IMG/VR virus record: IMGVR_UViG_3300007510_000017
Span: 1 to 41,512 of that record
Origin: a virus
Length of the DNA stretch: 41,512 nucleotides
Strand: one strand, 5' to 3'
Made by a program: the position numbers and the translations under genes. Shown here piece by piece: positions 8,885-20,900 of this stretch (within the stretch, counting starts at the first letter, position 1; each line of letters opens with the position of its first letter). The notes below the pieces were generated by a model. It did not search any database. It was not told where the DNA came from and was given only the letters and a program-made list of their open reading frames with translations.

Positions 8885-11338
8885 ATGCTGACACCTCCCC
8901 CTACAAAATCCATTGAGAGAGCAAAGCTCGAACGAGATATTGGAGTCAAAACAAAGCTCCGCAAAGGTTCCCCCAGTGCGGGTCAGTCGGCATTTGCGTT
9001 GGGTGTCTGTGTAGTGACTCAGGTGATCTACGAAGATTACTATGTGAAACTGCGAACCGTCATCGGGGAAGACGAAGAGTATGAGCGAATCCCCGTCCCC
9101 CTCTCATTCCCCGGTGCCGGGGCAAGACACTTCCTTGGTTCAATGCCCGAGGTCGGAGACCATTGTGTAGTTGGGTTCCTCCCCCAAGAGAGTTCTGGGA
9201 CAGGGAGCGGCGTAGGGGCGAAGATTCCGGTTGTGCTCGCCTGGATTCCACAGGGAGTTTGGCACGGCTTTGATTGGATGATCACACAGCCGTATTCCGT
9301 GGATGAATACGATTTCACCTCTCGGCAGAATGCCATGGTCGATGGCATCTTCCAGAGAGTTCGACATAAAATGGCGCACATGCAGCCGGGCGACGTGCTC
9401 GCCAGTTCTTCCAAAGGTGCTGATCTAATTCTCGACGAATCGGTCACGCTGATGAATCGGCGTTGCAATGAACTACGACTCCGTGACCAAGATCAAGCAT
9501 TCATTCTGCGCTCCCTTCAGCAATTTCATGCCATGTCGGGGACTCGTATCTATGGGGGTATGGTTCAGCGTGACGGCACCCTCCTGCAAACCCAGATGAT
9601 TAGTGACGGGTTGTATTGGGAGTCCGGTGATCAAAGAGCCGAAGGCGACGATGGCATACAGCCCGTCTATGGTGCAGGGATCGAGGAAGCTCCTTCAGGC
9701 ACCCCTTTTCTCCAAGAGTGGACAACGCATCCTGAAGGGCGATTGGCACCGGCCAGAACTTTGCGGAAACGAATTGACATCGACGGCAGTGAACTTGACC
9801 CTGAGTTCCCTCTCCCACCTGCCATTGATCCTTTCTCCATTCTGAAGGATGGCCTTTTCATTGATGAGAATGGGAATGCGGTTGAACCTCCTTTAGGTGT
9901 TCCGGGTACCACCTCGGATGCCGTGTATGGTGGCAAGCCTATGTATCGGGTGTCGGCATTGACAACCCCGGCTGATATCCCCGAGAATACCGCTGCGAAC
10001 GAATCCGCAGAGACTTTGACAGAATACCGTATGGAGATATGCCATACAGCAGACGGAACTCTCCCGGTGACCGAGCAGACGGATGGCCTGGACGCTGATC
10101 GTATTCCTGCGGGCGGGATCAATACCCCTTTCGTCGAGATGGTGTTTGGCGGAAGCATTGTTGGTAACGATCCCCATACAGAACAGGGCAGATCACAATA
10201 TGGGTTGCCTCTTCAGCTTTCTGTGTTTGAGGGCACAACCCCGGTAGGGGATTTGGTTTCGGCTTTGGGTAAGCCGGTGGGTGACCATGGGGCAACCTTG
10301 TTCAAACTCAACCCCATAGATGGCTCACACCCTACTGCCTGGTCTGTGAACAAGAAGGGGCAACTCAAAGCTTTTGTCGGTGGTCCCGAGCAGGAGAATT
10401 CGATAGAAGCAGCCCTGCAAGGTGGTTTGAAGTTCCGTTGCAAAACCCTCGATTTGGATTTCGATGCTCTGGTTTTGCGCTCACAAACTGCTGATCCCAG
10501 TACGGGAAACATCGGTTTGGGGCTTCAGAGTGAATCCGGGGCAGTACATATCTACGGTGGTGGTCAGATTAGCACGGGGGATGCGGCACAAGATTCAGCC
10601 GGGATTGAAGGGTCTGACGATTCCCGTCCTAGCGTTTTGATTGAGGGTGCCAGTGCTGCCGTCATGCAGAGTAGCAAGTACACTCGGATCGCATCCACAG
10701 CCCAGACCCTTGTAGATGGTGCCACCACAGCGGTATCGGGATCAACTGAAGTGCAGGTCACAGCCGGTGATCGGTTGACCCTCTCGGCCAAAGAGGTTGT
10801 CAAGAACTCGAATGGGAAAGAGGTCAACAACTACAGCGGGCCAAAAGACTTTCTGCCCACGAATGGCCCCTACCGAGAAACGGTCTTCTCTGGAATGATC
10901 CCGGGTGGCACCGTAGACAAATCCACATACAAGATCGGGGATCGGGAAGAAGAGTTCAAACTTGGGAACCACACCACCTCTATGACGATTGGGGATATGA
11001 CGTATCAGACCACTTCTGGCAAGATCCTCAACAAGGCGGCATTGAACACTTCGGAACTGGATGCTTCTTCGGGACTCTCAACCTCCGTCAAGGTTGGTAC
11101 AGTGTCAATAGAGGCGAAGGCCGGTTCCTCTACATTGGTGGGGCAGGTTTCTGTTACAGCAAAAAGCACTGGAAAAGCCTCATTAAGTGGAAGTGCAGGT
11201 GCTTTCCTTGGAGGCCCGGGGAAGATTGGAAACATTGTGAGTAGTGCGGACATTGATCCATTGACAGGGTTGCCGTTGGGTTCCCCCCTCTTAGGTGCGA
11301 TGGGAAGCCCCGGCCACAAAATAGGGTTGCCGGTTTAG
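8885..11338 (+). CDS. Baseplate central spike/needle protein (OB-fold, gp5/gpV-like)
   Basis: 817 residues. ATG at 8885 has a very strong ribosome site (AGGAGAGGAG at 8868-8877). Seen: residues about 37-105 read as an OB-like beta barrel (YYVKLRTVIG, then RIPVPLSFPG, LGSMPEVGDHCVVGFLPQ), as in T4 gp5 and P2 gpV N-terminal domains. The middle is beta-rich with short Gly turns (IYGGGQIS, VLIEG). The end, from about 690 to 790, repeats short strands around Gly (LGNHTTSMTIGDMTYQTTSG; KSTGKASLSGSAGAFLGGPG), the pattern of triple-stranded beta-helix needles. The tail has a Pro/Gly-rich cap (LTGLPLGSPLLGAMGSP). Family role: trimer at the tip of the tube that pierces the outer layer. No lysozyme domain is present, unlike T4 gp5. 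No separate PAAR tip gene is evident, although the C-terminal cap could serve. Confidence 0.77.
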   Translation: MLTPPPTKSIERAKLERDIGVKTKLRKGSPSAGQSAFALGVCVVTQVIYEDYYVKLRTVIGEDEEYERIPVPLSFPGAGARHFLGSMPEVGDHCVVGFLPQESSGTGSGVGAKIPVVLAWIPQGVWHGFDWMITQPYSVDEYDFTSRQNAMVDGIFQRVRHKMAHMQPGDVLASSSKGADLILDESVTLMNRRCNELRLRDQDQAFILRSLQQFHAMSGTRIYGGMVQRDGTLLQTQMISDGLYWESGDQRAEGDDGIQPVYGAGIEEAPSGTPFLQEWTTHPEGRLAPARTLRKRIDIDGSELDPEFPLPPAIDPFSILKDGLFIDENGNAVEPPLGVPGTTSDAVYGGKPMYRVSALTTPADIPENTAANESAETLTEYRMEICHTADGTLPVTEQTDGLDADRIPAGGINTPFVEMVFGGSIVGNDPHTEQGRSQYGLPLQLSVFEGTTPVGDLVSALGKPVGDHGATLFKLNPIDGSHPTAWSVNKKGQLKAFVGGPEQENSIEAALQGGLKFRCKTLDLDFDALVLRSQTADPSTGNIGLGLQSESGAVHIYGGGQISTGDAAQDSAGIEGSDDSRPSVLIEGASAAVMQSSKYTRIASTAQTLVDGATTAVSGSTEVQVTAGDRLTLSAKEVVKNSNGKEVNNYSGPKDFLPTNGPYRETVFSGMIPGGTVDKSTYKIGDREEEFKLGNHTTSMTIGDMTYQTTSGKILNKAALNTSELDASSGLSTSVKVGTVSIEAKAGSSTLVGQVSVTAKSTGKASLSGSAGAFLGGPGKIGNIVSSADIDPLTGLPLGSPLLGAMGSPGHKIGLPV

Positions 11339-11340
11339 AG

Positions 11341-11916
11341 ATGCCATTATCAGCAGCAAATATAACGGCTGGCATAATGTCAGCGGGAGCAGGGCAATCC
11401 ATAAGTGGCCCCTCCTTCCCTAAGCTGGCAACTGCGATTGGGAATGGGGTCTATGCGTGGGCGATTGTGCCTGCTAACCTGGTAATCTCCGGAGTAACGA
11501 CAGGGACAGCAGGGACCGGTCAGACGAATGGAAATCTAACTGTGGTGCCCCCCAATGTGGCTACCGTTGTGACAGCCCTGGCGGGGGCAAATATCAAGGG
11601 GGTGGTTGCTCCTCGATTGGCTACTGCGGTGGCGACCGGGATTTCAACGGCGTTCATCGGGGCTACCTACAAAGGAGTCTCGGTGGGAGTCGGGGTCGGG
11701 GCTGACCTTGGGGCGATTTCGTTCACGAATGGCCCAACTTTGGCCGCAGCAATTTACGCAGCGATGACAGACAAAGGGCCAGCAGCGGCTTCTGTTGCAC
11801 AGGGATTGGGCATTGGAATTGCCACTCAACTTTTGGGGGCGACAGCAGTAGGCACCGTGACCGGGCCTCCTAGCCCCACAGCAGCTTCGGGAACAAGTAC
11901 AAGCGGGTTGGTATAA
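11341..11916 (+). CDS. Ala/Gly-rich small baseplate-region protein with three internal repeats
   Basis: 191 residues, unusually rich in Ala, Gly, Thr and Val, with almost no charged residues. The start at 11341 is 2 nt after the spike stop; there is no good ribosome site (TAGGG at 11322-11326 is 14 nt away), so it probably depends on read-on from the spike gene. Seen: three imperfect units of about 60 residues, each with a G-x-P/V...LA-A-x-x-x-G-I/V core: GPSFPKLATAIGNGVYAW, GVVAPRLATAVATGISTAF and GPAAASVAQGLGIGIATQL, each followed by a short Gly-rich beta-like segment. I recognise this style of protein from other large phage baseplate clusters, always unnamed. It could be a hydrophobic plug or coat around the spike; that is speculation. 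The alternatives are a membrane-interacting protein or a minor structural protein. Confidence 0.72.
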   Translation: MPLSAANITAGIMSAGAGQSISGPSFPKLATAIGNGVYAWAIVPANLVISGVTTGTAGTGQTNGNLTVVPPNVATVVTALAGANIKGVVAPRLATAVATGISTAFIGATYKGVSVGVGVGADLGAISFTNGPTLAAAIYAAMTDKGPAAASVAQGLGIGIATQLLGATAVGTVTGPPSPTAASGTSTSGLV

Positions 11917-11919
11917 CAA

Positions 11920-14900
11920 ATGGGATTCAGCTTTTCAGGACACGTAATCAACGGAGCGAGGGCGGCTTCCTCAAATGCCTCTTCAACTGCCCTTCCGGTG
12001 AGTGGGGTTGTAAGAGACATCAAGCCCTTGACCGGGAGCCTCCCCGTTGTCGAGGGGAATAACCCGGCTTTAGTTGACCTTCACGGGGATCAGTATCGAG
12101 CAGCCATTCTGAACTCTCCTGTCAGCGGAACTTCTGAATACTTGATCTGGGCGGCGAACTCCAGCCACCTCTCGATTGTTGCGCCCACGGTCTTTGATCC
12201 CTCTGACCCATGGGTCATTGTCGGAGGAAGCAACTCAATCCCTATCGGGACAACACAGACCATAGACACGTTGGCAACCTCGGGTTATCAGCAAGATGGC
12301 ACGAACCGAGTTGTGGTTCGAGATGCCAATGGTCGGAGCATCTCGAATATCTATTCGGTGAAAATTCATCGTGGGGATACGGATACAGATCATACACTTG
12401 TGGCTGCGGATTTCTACGCTGTAGACCCTGACGCCAACCTGGTAACAATCAAAAGTTCAGTCCTAACGGCCACCTTCGGGGGTGCCCTTTCGGTTGGGCG
12501 TGGGGATTATGTAGTTGAAGCGAGTTACTTCATATCGCCACCCCGGTTCTGGTGGACTCGCAATGATCCTTACGAAACTCGTTTCGGATGGGATAGCAGC
12601 ACCCAAAGTTGGAAACCATACAAAGGTGGCGCAGTAGATACCTTGGGAGCTTTGTCTACCAGTGAGTACACCCTGACACCGAGACCCTCAGGGGTCACCG
12701 TGGGAGACTATCTCCCGGGGAGTGATGCCGGGGACGCCTACTGCATGATCCGAGTAGGGATGACCCCCAATAGCTCCAGTGTTCCAGTAGCCTACAAAGC
12801 TGTTGTACCGGCGGGACAGTTCTCAGGAATCCTCGTGGTTACTGATGAAGAAGCCACTACGGATTACGATTTCACTGGAAGCGATATCGCCGGAATCGTG
12901 GCAGTTTCGGAAGGAACACTCATCTTTAACCCGAGTTTTGTCAATACCTACGCCGGGATGAACGTCTGGTACTCGACCAGAAGCTTCAAGAAAGAGAATT
13001 CAGGTATCGTTGGGTACTTGTTGGGTGCCGATACGACTCCTTTGTTCATTGCCCCAATTCCCGAACCAGGACAGTATCCTTTCCTTCGAGTAGGTTCACG
13101 GCGTCCTTTGTCTGCAACAGTTGTGGATACTGAGGCAGATCTGGCGGCACTCACTTTGCTGGAAAATGAGGTGGGGGTCGCCCTTTCTACCGGGATGCTG
13201 CTGTTCAACAGCGATTTCGTGAAGAAAGCAGATCCGGTCGAGTCTGGATTCGATATCGAGTATTTGGGAGCAAGAATCCAGTATGACGGTGTTTCTTTCA
13301 CCCAACAGTCTCAACCTCCAAGGGCACCCGTAGCTTTGACCAACGTAACGGCTGTCCCCACTCTGGTCTCATCCTTGACGCCGCTATATGTGCCCGATGC
13401 TGACGTGAGAGGCTTGGATGGCCTGGGCACTTCAGGCATTCTGCATGAGCCTGATGACACGGGGGCGACCCCTAATGCCACCAATGTCCCTAGCGCGAGA
13501 CCTGGTGGAGACAGTTTGACAGAGGCAACCACGGGCTTGGTGCGGCGAGTAGAACCCAGCAGGCCCAGCGGAGAGACTCTAGGAGATGTATTTGCGTTTG
13601 GTGCAGCCCGAGCTTTGGATAGCCTGACAGTGAATGAAAGAGCTTCAGATCTCCCGAATATGTCCTTTAAGGTTAAAGGAGGCACCATTCATGTTGCGGA
13701 GGTTCCCTCTTCAACAACGCCGAATGTCTCCCTCACGGCTTTGAGTTCGACAGATAGGGCGAGATTTGATGACGAGTACATGTACTTTGCTCAGTCAATT
13801 CTGACCCCTGCCACGTACACAGATATCCCTCGTGTGGTGAGTCGGATCAGGGATACTTTCACATTGGTCGGGACAGAGCATCTCTATTTTGAGATCAACG
13901 GAACCTTCTACGATTGGGATGCCAGTGTTGATTTCCCGGCCGGGGGCACCGTTACCACGACTCAGGTGGCAACGAGTCTGGCCACTCTGATTGCCGGAGA
14001 CCCGAATGCAGCGGCGGCTGATCTAAATGGATTCCTGACCCTGGCGAGCACCTCCGTCGGTGGAACGATTGAGATTGCCTTTGGTCAGAATGGTGAGCGG
14101 GACATTTCCGGTTGTACGGCTCTGGGGATTCTTCCCGGCTGGAAAGCTATTGGGGGAGAGGATTGGTGGCTCGTGGATTCAGGGTTGAGCTTCGGTCTAT
14201 TCAGAACTCCCCTCAATTTGGATCGAACCGAGACAGAAGCAGATTACTATGCCCGGTACAGTGTTTCGGACATCACCATCTCCGAGTCCGTTTCACAGAT
14301 CCCGGTGGTGACATTCAACCAACCGCCTCTGCAAGACGTGGCGGGGTATGACGAGGGGGTCTTCTTTCAGATCACCACGACCATTCAAAAGGGAGTCTCT
14401 GAGACCATCTACCAGAAGCCTCTGAGAAACTTGGAGGATGTTCTCTACCGCTTTGAGGAGAACCACTTCAAGTGGTTGGAGAGCAACTCGGGAGTAGACC
14501 CCATCTATCGCCCGACTCAAACTCTTCCGCTGGGAGAGAACAATGTCGTTCTGGACACTCTGTATGGTGTCGCCCCCAATGCAACCGGGGGCGTCTTCCT
14601 GGCTGAGGACGGCGGCAGTTACACTTTTGGTGTCCCCAATGTGGACTATCTCCTTGATGCGGGCACAGGAAATATCACTCTCGTAGAATCTGTTGGGACT
14701 CTGGTGGGGCGTGGTTATGGGGGATCGTGGTCTGCCTCAGGGACAACCCTGACCAATGTGTTCCCTACTGGAGCCGACGACTTTATTGCCCTTGAGGTGG
14801 CTGCAGGCTATCGGATTAAGGTTCTGTCCGGGGATTCTGCGGGGTCTTATGAGATCCAATCTGTCACAGATGGGGATCATATCGTGGTTTCCCCTTCGTT

Positions 14901-17900
14901 CCCTGCGGATTCCGGGATCGCTCCGATTGCGTGGGAAGTTTACGAGGGCATCCCGACGGGGACATACAACCCGGCTATTGTTGCCGATGTCATCAGTGAG
15001 AACTTCAACCATTTGCCCGAGGAACCATTCAAGATTCGAGTTTTGTCGCCGTTGGGGACGGTTCCCGAAGATGCGGCAGCGCAGTCGGCCTCCAGATTGA
15101 CTGCGGATATGGCGGGTGCTTTGGAGAGCGGAAGAGAGATCAATTTCCGATATGGTTTGAGCCATGGGGCAACAGCAGCGGCTTCAGCAACCTTGATTGC
15201 CACGAATACCGCTACTCTAGTAGAGCTACCGGTTCAAGAACTTGGGACATTGGCGAACGGCTCTTTGTTTGTGCCCGGGGCTGCAGCAAGCCATGCCCAG
15301 CATACACGTTTCGACGATGAAGCCTTTACTGTTCGAGTTGGAACCACTTTGTATTCACATGGAAGTGGGCTGGTTCCAGTTTCCTCTTTCAGCAGCAATC
15401 CAACCGCTGTTGAGTACCTGACAACTACCGGGGAGTTGAAGTTCAATTCGAGTCTCTTGACCAACTATGAGTCCTCGGTGGTGCGTTGGGAAGCCTCGTT
15501 TTTGACCCCGAGCCTTTTGGCTTCTCGCACGGTGGAGTACGATAAATGGGGCAATCTCAATATCTGCGCTACCGACATGACAGCCTTTGGGGGAACAACG
15601 ACAGCATATTTCGTTGAGCGGATGATCACTGAGAGTGGGTTGGATGTGGTGGTGAACCCCATCAATGGGGGCATCTCTTTCACGAAACCGTTGGGCGAAT
15701 ACAAGATAGTCGAGGCTGAATACTATCAAGCTGGCCCCGATGGGAACAAGAAACTGGACGACGATGGGAACGAGATCTTCCGATTGGACTTCCTGCCCTT
15801 GTATGTGAGAGGCGAAGTTTGCACAAGGGTAAATGACCGAAGATACTCCTTTAACCCTGCGGACTCTGCGGGATTCACCAGAACATTGTTTACGGCTCTG
15901 GAGCCGACAACGTACCGTGACACGATTCTGGCAAACTTCGGGGTTTCGGATACGACTTACGACATGGCCAACGACTTCATGGAGTTCAGGGATGCGGTGG
16001 CGACGACCGTCGTGGTCAAGACCAGCTACGCCGTATTGGAGTCCTTTGGTGGGGAGCAAGCATACACGACGCCGGTAATTCCAATCTACCGCCCCCCCTT
16101 CTTCATCGAGTCGGGTGCCGATGATTTCGCTTTGATTGGGGATCGCACTGGGGATGTGTTGCCCGGAATGCTTCTGCGGTTGGGACCGGCCCCCTTCTAC
16201 ATTAAAACATGCGTGTACGATGGGAACACGGATACAACGACCGTAGGTTTTTATCCTGCCACAACCGCAGAAGCGGGATCACGGGCACCCGGGAAAGATG
16301 TGTTGACGGTGCTGACTGATCGCCCGATCACAAGCACGGTAGATGCTGAACATCCCGTGACGGTCACTGGCGCAGACGATGGGTTCATGCTCACGGTTAC
16401 ACAGGATTGGGAACCTGCAGATCGAGGGCAGTCCAACATCGTTATTGAAGGCAACCTTCTTCAATGGGCAGTACCAGGGCACATTATTGAGGTAGGGGGC
16501 TGTCCCCACGTCATTGCTGCTGCCGACATGAACGAGGAAGTTACCAAGACGATCATCAATGTTACGACACCCTTCTTGCGTGGGTACCGAGACTATCGGA
16601 ATACAGTTAGAATCTCTGTGCGACCAGTTTATCCACCGACCCCCAGAGACTTCCTCGGGATAGCCCCGGTGTATCAAGATCGTCCCGTGGAACTTGTCAT
16701 TTGGGGTGAGCAAGATTCGGCTGGCAATACGCTTCCGGGGCGCACTTTGATACAAGGTGTGGGCTATGACCTCGACTATGCGACCGGGGCAGTCTCCCTG
16801 ATTGATCCCGTTGAGTTACCCATGTTGTCGGGGCAGACGTTGACGCTGCGGTACACGAAAGAGAAGATTCTGGCTCCGATCAAAGCAGACGGGATGGTCA
16901 CATTACCTCGGGTCCGTTACCAGTATCGGTTTGCGACTCCACCATCTGAGGAGAATGGGTTCCTCGGAGCTTTCTTGCAAGGCTCATACACGTTCAGCAA
17001 TCCCGACTCCTTTTACTGTCGGGTCATCCCCTTTGCCTCTTATACCGGGCAGGCGGCTCGTGAGATTTTGGAAGCCAGCAAATCTGAACAAGGAACAACT
17101 GGTGGGCCGGTGGTACCGTTCTTTGGTAGTCCCGAGAACTACGATGCCGGGGCAGCCGGGATAGATACAAAGCGAACTGATCTAACTGACAAAGATCGGG
17201 CAGCTAGAGGGTTCCTCGACTTCTATTGCCAAACTGTAGGTGCCCTGGAGCAGATCAAAGAAACAATCACCGGCGAAGTTGTCGGTGATCGTGACGGCAA
17301 GATTCGATTCTTTGTGGGGAGAGATAAAGAGTATGCGCCTCCCGGCTATGAGGATCAGTTCACGGGCATCTTGAATCCTCGAAGTGTCTTCTCCGAAGTC
17401 TTTCAGGAGGAGGCGTCCAATTGGGATGTTCCAGTTCTGTTTGATGACAACATTGTGAACCCGAACTCGGCGCAATTGGTTGATGGTGCCGTATTGGGGC
17501 GGTTCATGAGCGGATATTCCTTGGACTCATTGATTGTTCGTCAGCGGGGGGCTATCGAAAACGATGTCGATGATATCGTGATGACCTCGTTGGGGAAAAC
17601 CTCGGTTACCTGGAACCCGTTCCCATTCATCAGATTCTCGGCCAAGGGTAACTATGAGCCGCTCTATGATCCTAATGAGTTTTCTCGGATCTTCCCTGAG
17701 CTTTCTCGTGGGTACCTGACGGCCTCTCCAGGGATCGAATCGGATTTGGAGGGAGGAGACTACGGATCATTCTCTTTCCTGCGCCTAGTCGATTGGGATT
17801 GGCAGCGAACTTGGAAGACTCCGATTGGACAGATCGGCAACCCCGTCATTCCTGCGATCACTGATATTCGAGATGTTGTAGTGGCCAAAAGAATGCCACG

Positions 17901-20900
17901 AGCACGCATCTGGGGGTATTTCCCGAGAGGTATTCCGGCGGATGCACTGGGGACAGGGTACCCGCCCAACCCGATCCTTGTACCTTGTCTTATTGCGACT
18001 CCCTTGCATCTCCCCGACTTCCCCGTCAACCCGGAAACAGGTTGGCCGGATGCGGCTCAATTGCAAGCTCAGAATACGACGCCCCCTGGCACGGGTCTCT
18101 TGGATTTGACCACGGGTGATCCAGAACTCCATCTACCCCCTCTGTCTCATCCTTTGTTTGGGGCGTTCTCCCCACGGGCGCAGGTTGCTTTTGGGCGTCC
18201 CGATGGAACTTTGTTCGCAGTCGGCTCTCCGCAACAGATCCTTGGTGGTTTGTTGGCACAGATGTCGGGAGTCTTTGTACATCAGGTGCTTTACGGATGT
18301 GTCATCACCTTCAAGACTTTGACTCCAGTCGGGGGTGCGACCCCGATTACCAATGCGGCCATGCTCCAACAGCTTGAAACCCCGTCCAGCGGTACCATCT
18401 TGGAATTGGAGAAGGGAGACACGTTCTACATTATTCCTCCGGGTGGGAGTGCAGAGGAGACAGAAGACCCGCCGACCGAAGAGGATTTCACGAAGTTCAT
18501 GCAGTCGATGCCTGCCTACAGGGAAGGCTTTGATGTTGGCCTCAAGAAGAAATCCGGGATTCTGATTGACAAGTCTCTCCCCGGTGGAGATGACCCGATT
18601 CCATTGTTGGGGTTCAACCTTCAGAATTGGTTTGGGCAGAGTCCCCCTAGTCCCGGCGAAGCACTCCAGGTGGACGTAGAGTTCTCCAACAGTATGACAA
18701 AGCCGTTGTTGATCCCGGCCCTGGAGGGGCTTCCTACGGATGACACGGGTGACTATTCGATTCCCTATTTGGGTGGCAACGACACGGAATTGATGGCTTT
18801 GGGCGACGCTCAGGTGCTTGCGGGCGAGATTATCACGACGGTTTCATTTGCGTCACCGTTCCCCACGCCCCCACCTCCCGCATGGGATTTCGTCTATCCT
18901 GATGAGATTCTGGCTAATGATGGGGCGATCCGTACTTCTCTTGCAGGGGACATTTCACCGGCGGCTCTGTTGACAACTCAGCTTTACGACCCGGTGACGA
19001 ATCCTCTTGGGAGTGCTGTAGCAGTCGGAGTCGAAGATGCCCGTGCTTACGATCTCCTATTTATGGAGATTGATACGGGGACGCCTGAGATTCCTGAGGG
19101 GTCACAGGGCATCCTGTCTATTGGGCGTGTGCAGCGCAATGGCCTCAACACGTACAGTATGATCGAGCCACCCCGTTTCGTCACACAAACTCCGGTGGGC
19201 AGTGTCATCAAATACGAGTTGGAAAACTTCGTTGGCTACATGCACGATGAGACTCCATATGTCTGGGTTGTCGGAGACCCACCACCTCCGTTGCCCCCGA
19301 CAACTTCTGGAGTCTTGATCATAAACGATTCAACACCTGGTGCTGAGGTGTTGACCTTTGATTTCACCACTACCCCGCAACTTGCGTTGGACGACGGGAC
19401 AGGTGGGCCACCAGGAACCGGAGGGTTGAATACAATTCTGGCCGCAAATCCGAACAATGTCCTGAAGATCAGACTCTTTGTGCGAGAAGCACTGGGCGGG
19501 TTCTGGCCGGGAGACTATGCGACGTTTACAGTTTCATTGGGAGAGATTCTGATTGCGGGTCAGGCGGCAGGTGTTCATACAGTGACGGGGGATGCGGCGA
19601 TACCCGGTCTCACGGTGACGATTTCGGCTAAACAAATCGTGATAACAGGCATCGGGGCTTCCGCAGTTCTCAATCTACCGGGAGGGCACCCTGAACTTCC
19701 TAATGACGGAGGAGTCCCTGTTTGTACGACCAACTATGAGTTTGATTACACATTGTCTTTGGACACCGTGTCTGGGGAATCCGCCACGGCTTTTGTGGAG
19801 AATGACAGGCTCTCTTTCAAAGAGGTCTTGGATACTCGGTATGCTCGTGATCGAACAGCTATCCATGCCTACGGCAAACAGCATATGGGTTGTAGTCTGC
19901 TTGTTGACCAGAATGTTGTGGAAGGGGATGTTACCAGTAATATCAATCGGGACATTAACTTTGGCCCGAACTATCCTTTGACCTTCCTTGAAAGAGATGA
20001 CACTGCCCTTGATCCCAATACCGGTGTGACACGAGGAGTCGGGGTCTGGAATGCTGCCTCTGCCCCTGGTGCCGGGGATGAGTTGGGAATTGTTCGAGCC
20101 ATGGGCTTTGAGGGCTTCAATGCTGGTGGCCCTGGTGCTTTGGCAAGTGCTACTGCGACCCAACTTGTCGGTCAGATCGACAACGTAACTGTGACCGGGC
20201 CTGGATCGGGCTATTTAGGTGGCTATGTAGATGTAACAATTGGGGATGCTGGTCCTGGCTATGGGTATGTGGGATTGGCCGTTGTAGATGCTGCGGGTTT
20301 GGTTACAGGCGTGACCACATTGAACCCAGGACATGGGTATGCAGCCCCCCTTGCTCCGGTTTTCACTCATATGTGTGGCAACATGGCCATCGAGGTGACA
20401 CAGGCTGCGACCTTCTCTATGGTTCCTTCAATGGCTTACGACCAAACTGAGCTTGTGGCTGGAGATTTGGGGATTATCTGCGATGGTACAGGAGATATCC
20501 AGAACGCCACACAGAGTATCATCACAAATGTCGATGTGGCGGCTGGTTTGGGAGGGGGTCTGGGGAAGGTACAACACGGAGATGTTGTTGTCGTTGAGGA
20601 GGGGGCGACGGTTGCAGGAACGATAAAAGCCGGGACGTATCTCACACGCCATGCAGTTGAGGCAAACTCCATCACCGGTGTTGGCACTCTCACAAATGAT
20701 GCTGTGAGAGCCGTGACCCTGGAAGCTGTGGCTGGGGGCGGTGGTTGGGCAGAGATCCAATTCCCCAAGATCGATACCAGAGCCGTCGTCAAGGTCAACA
20801 TTGTTTCCTCTTCGGTGGCCCCTGATGCAGTGTTCTCTACGGCGACAAACCATGGTCTGAGCATTGGCGGCACAGTTTTGATCGCCAACCATACTGAAAA

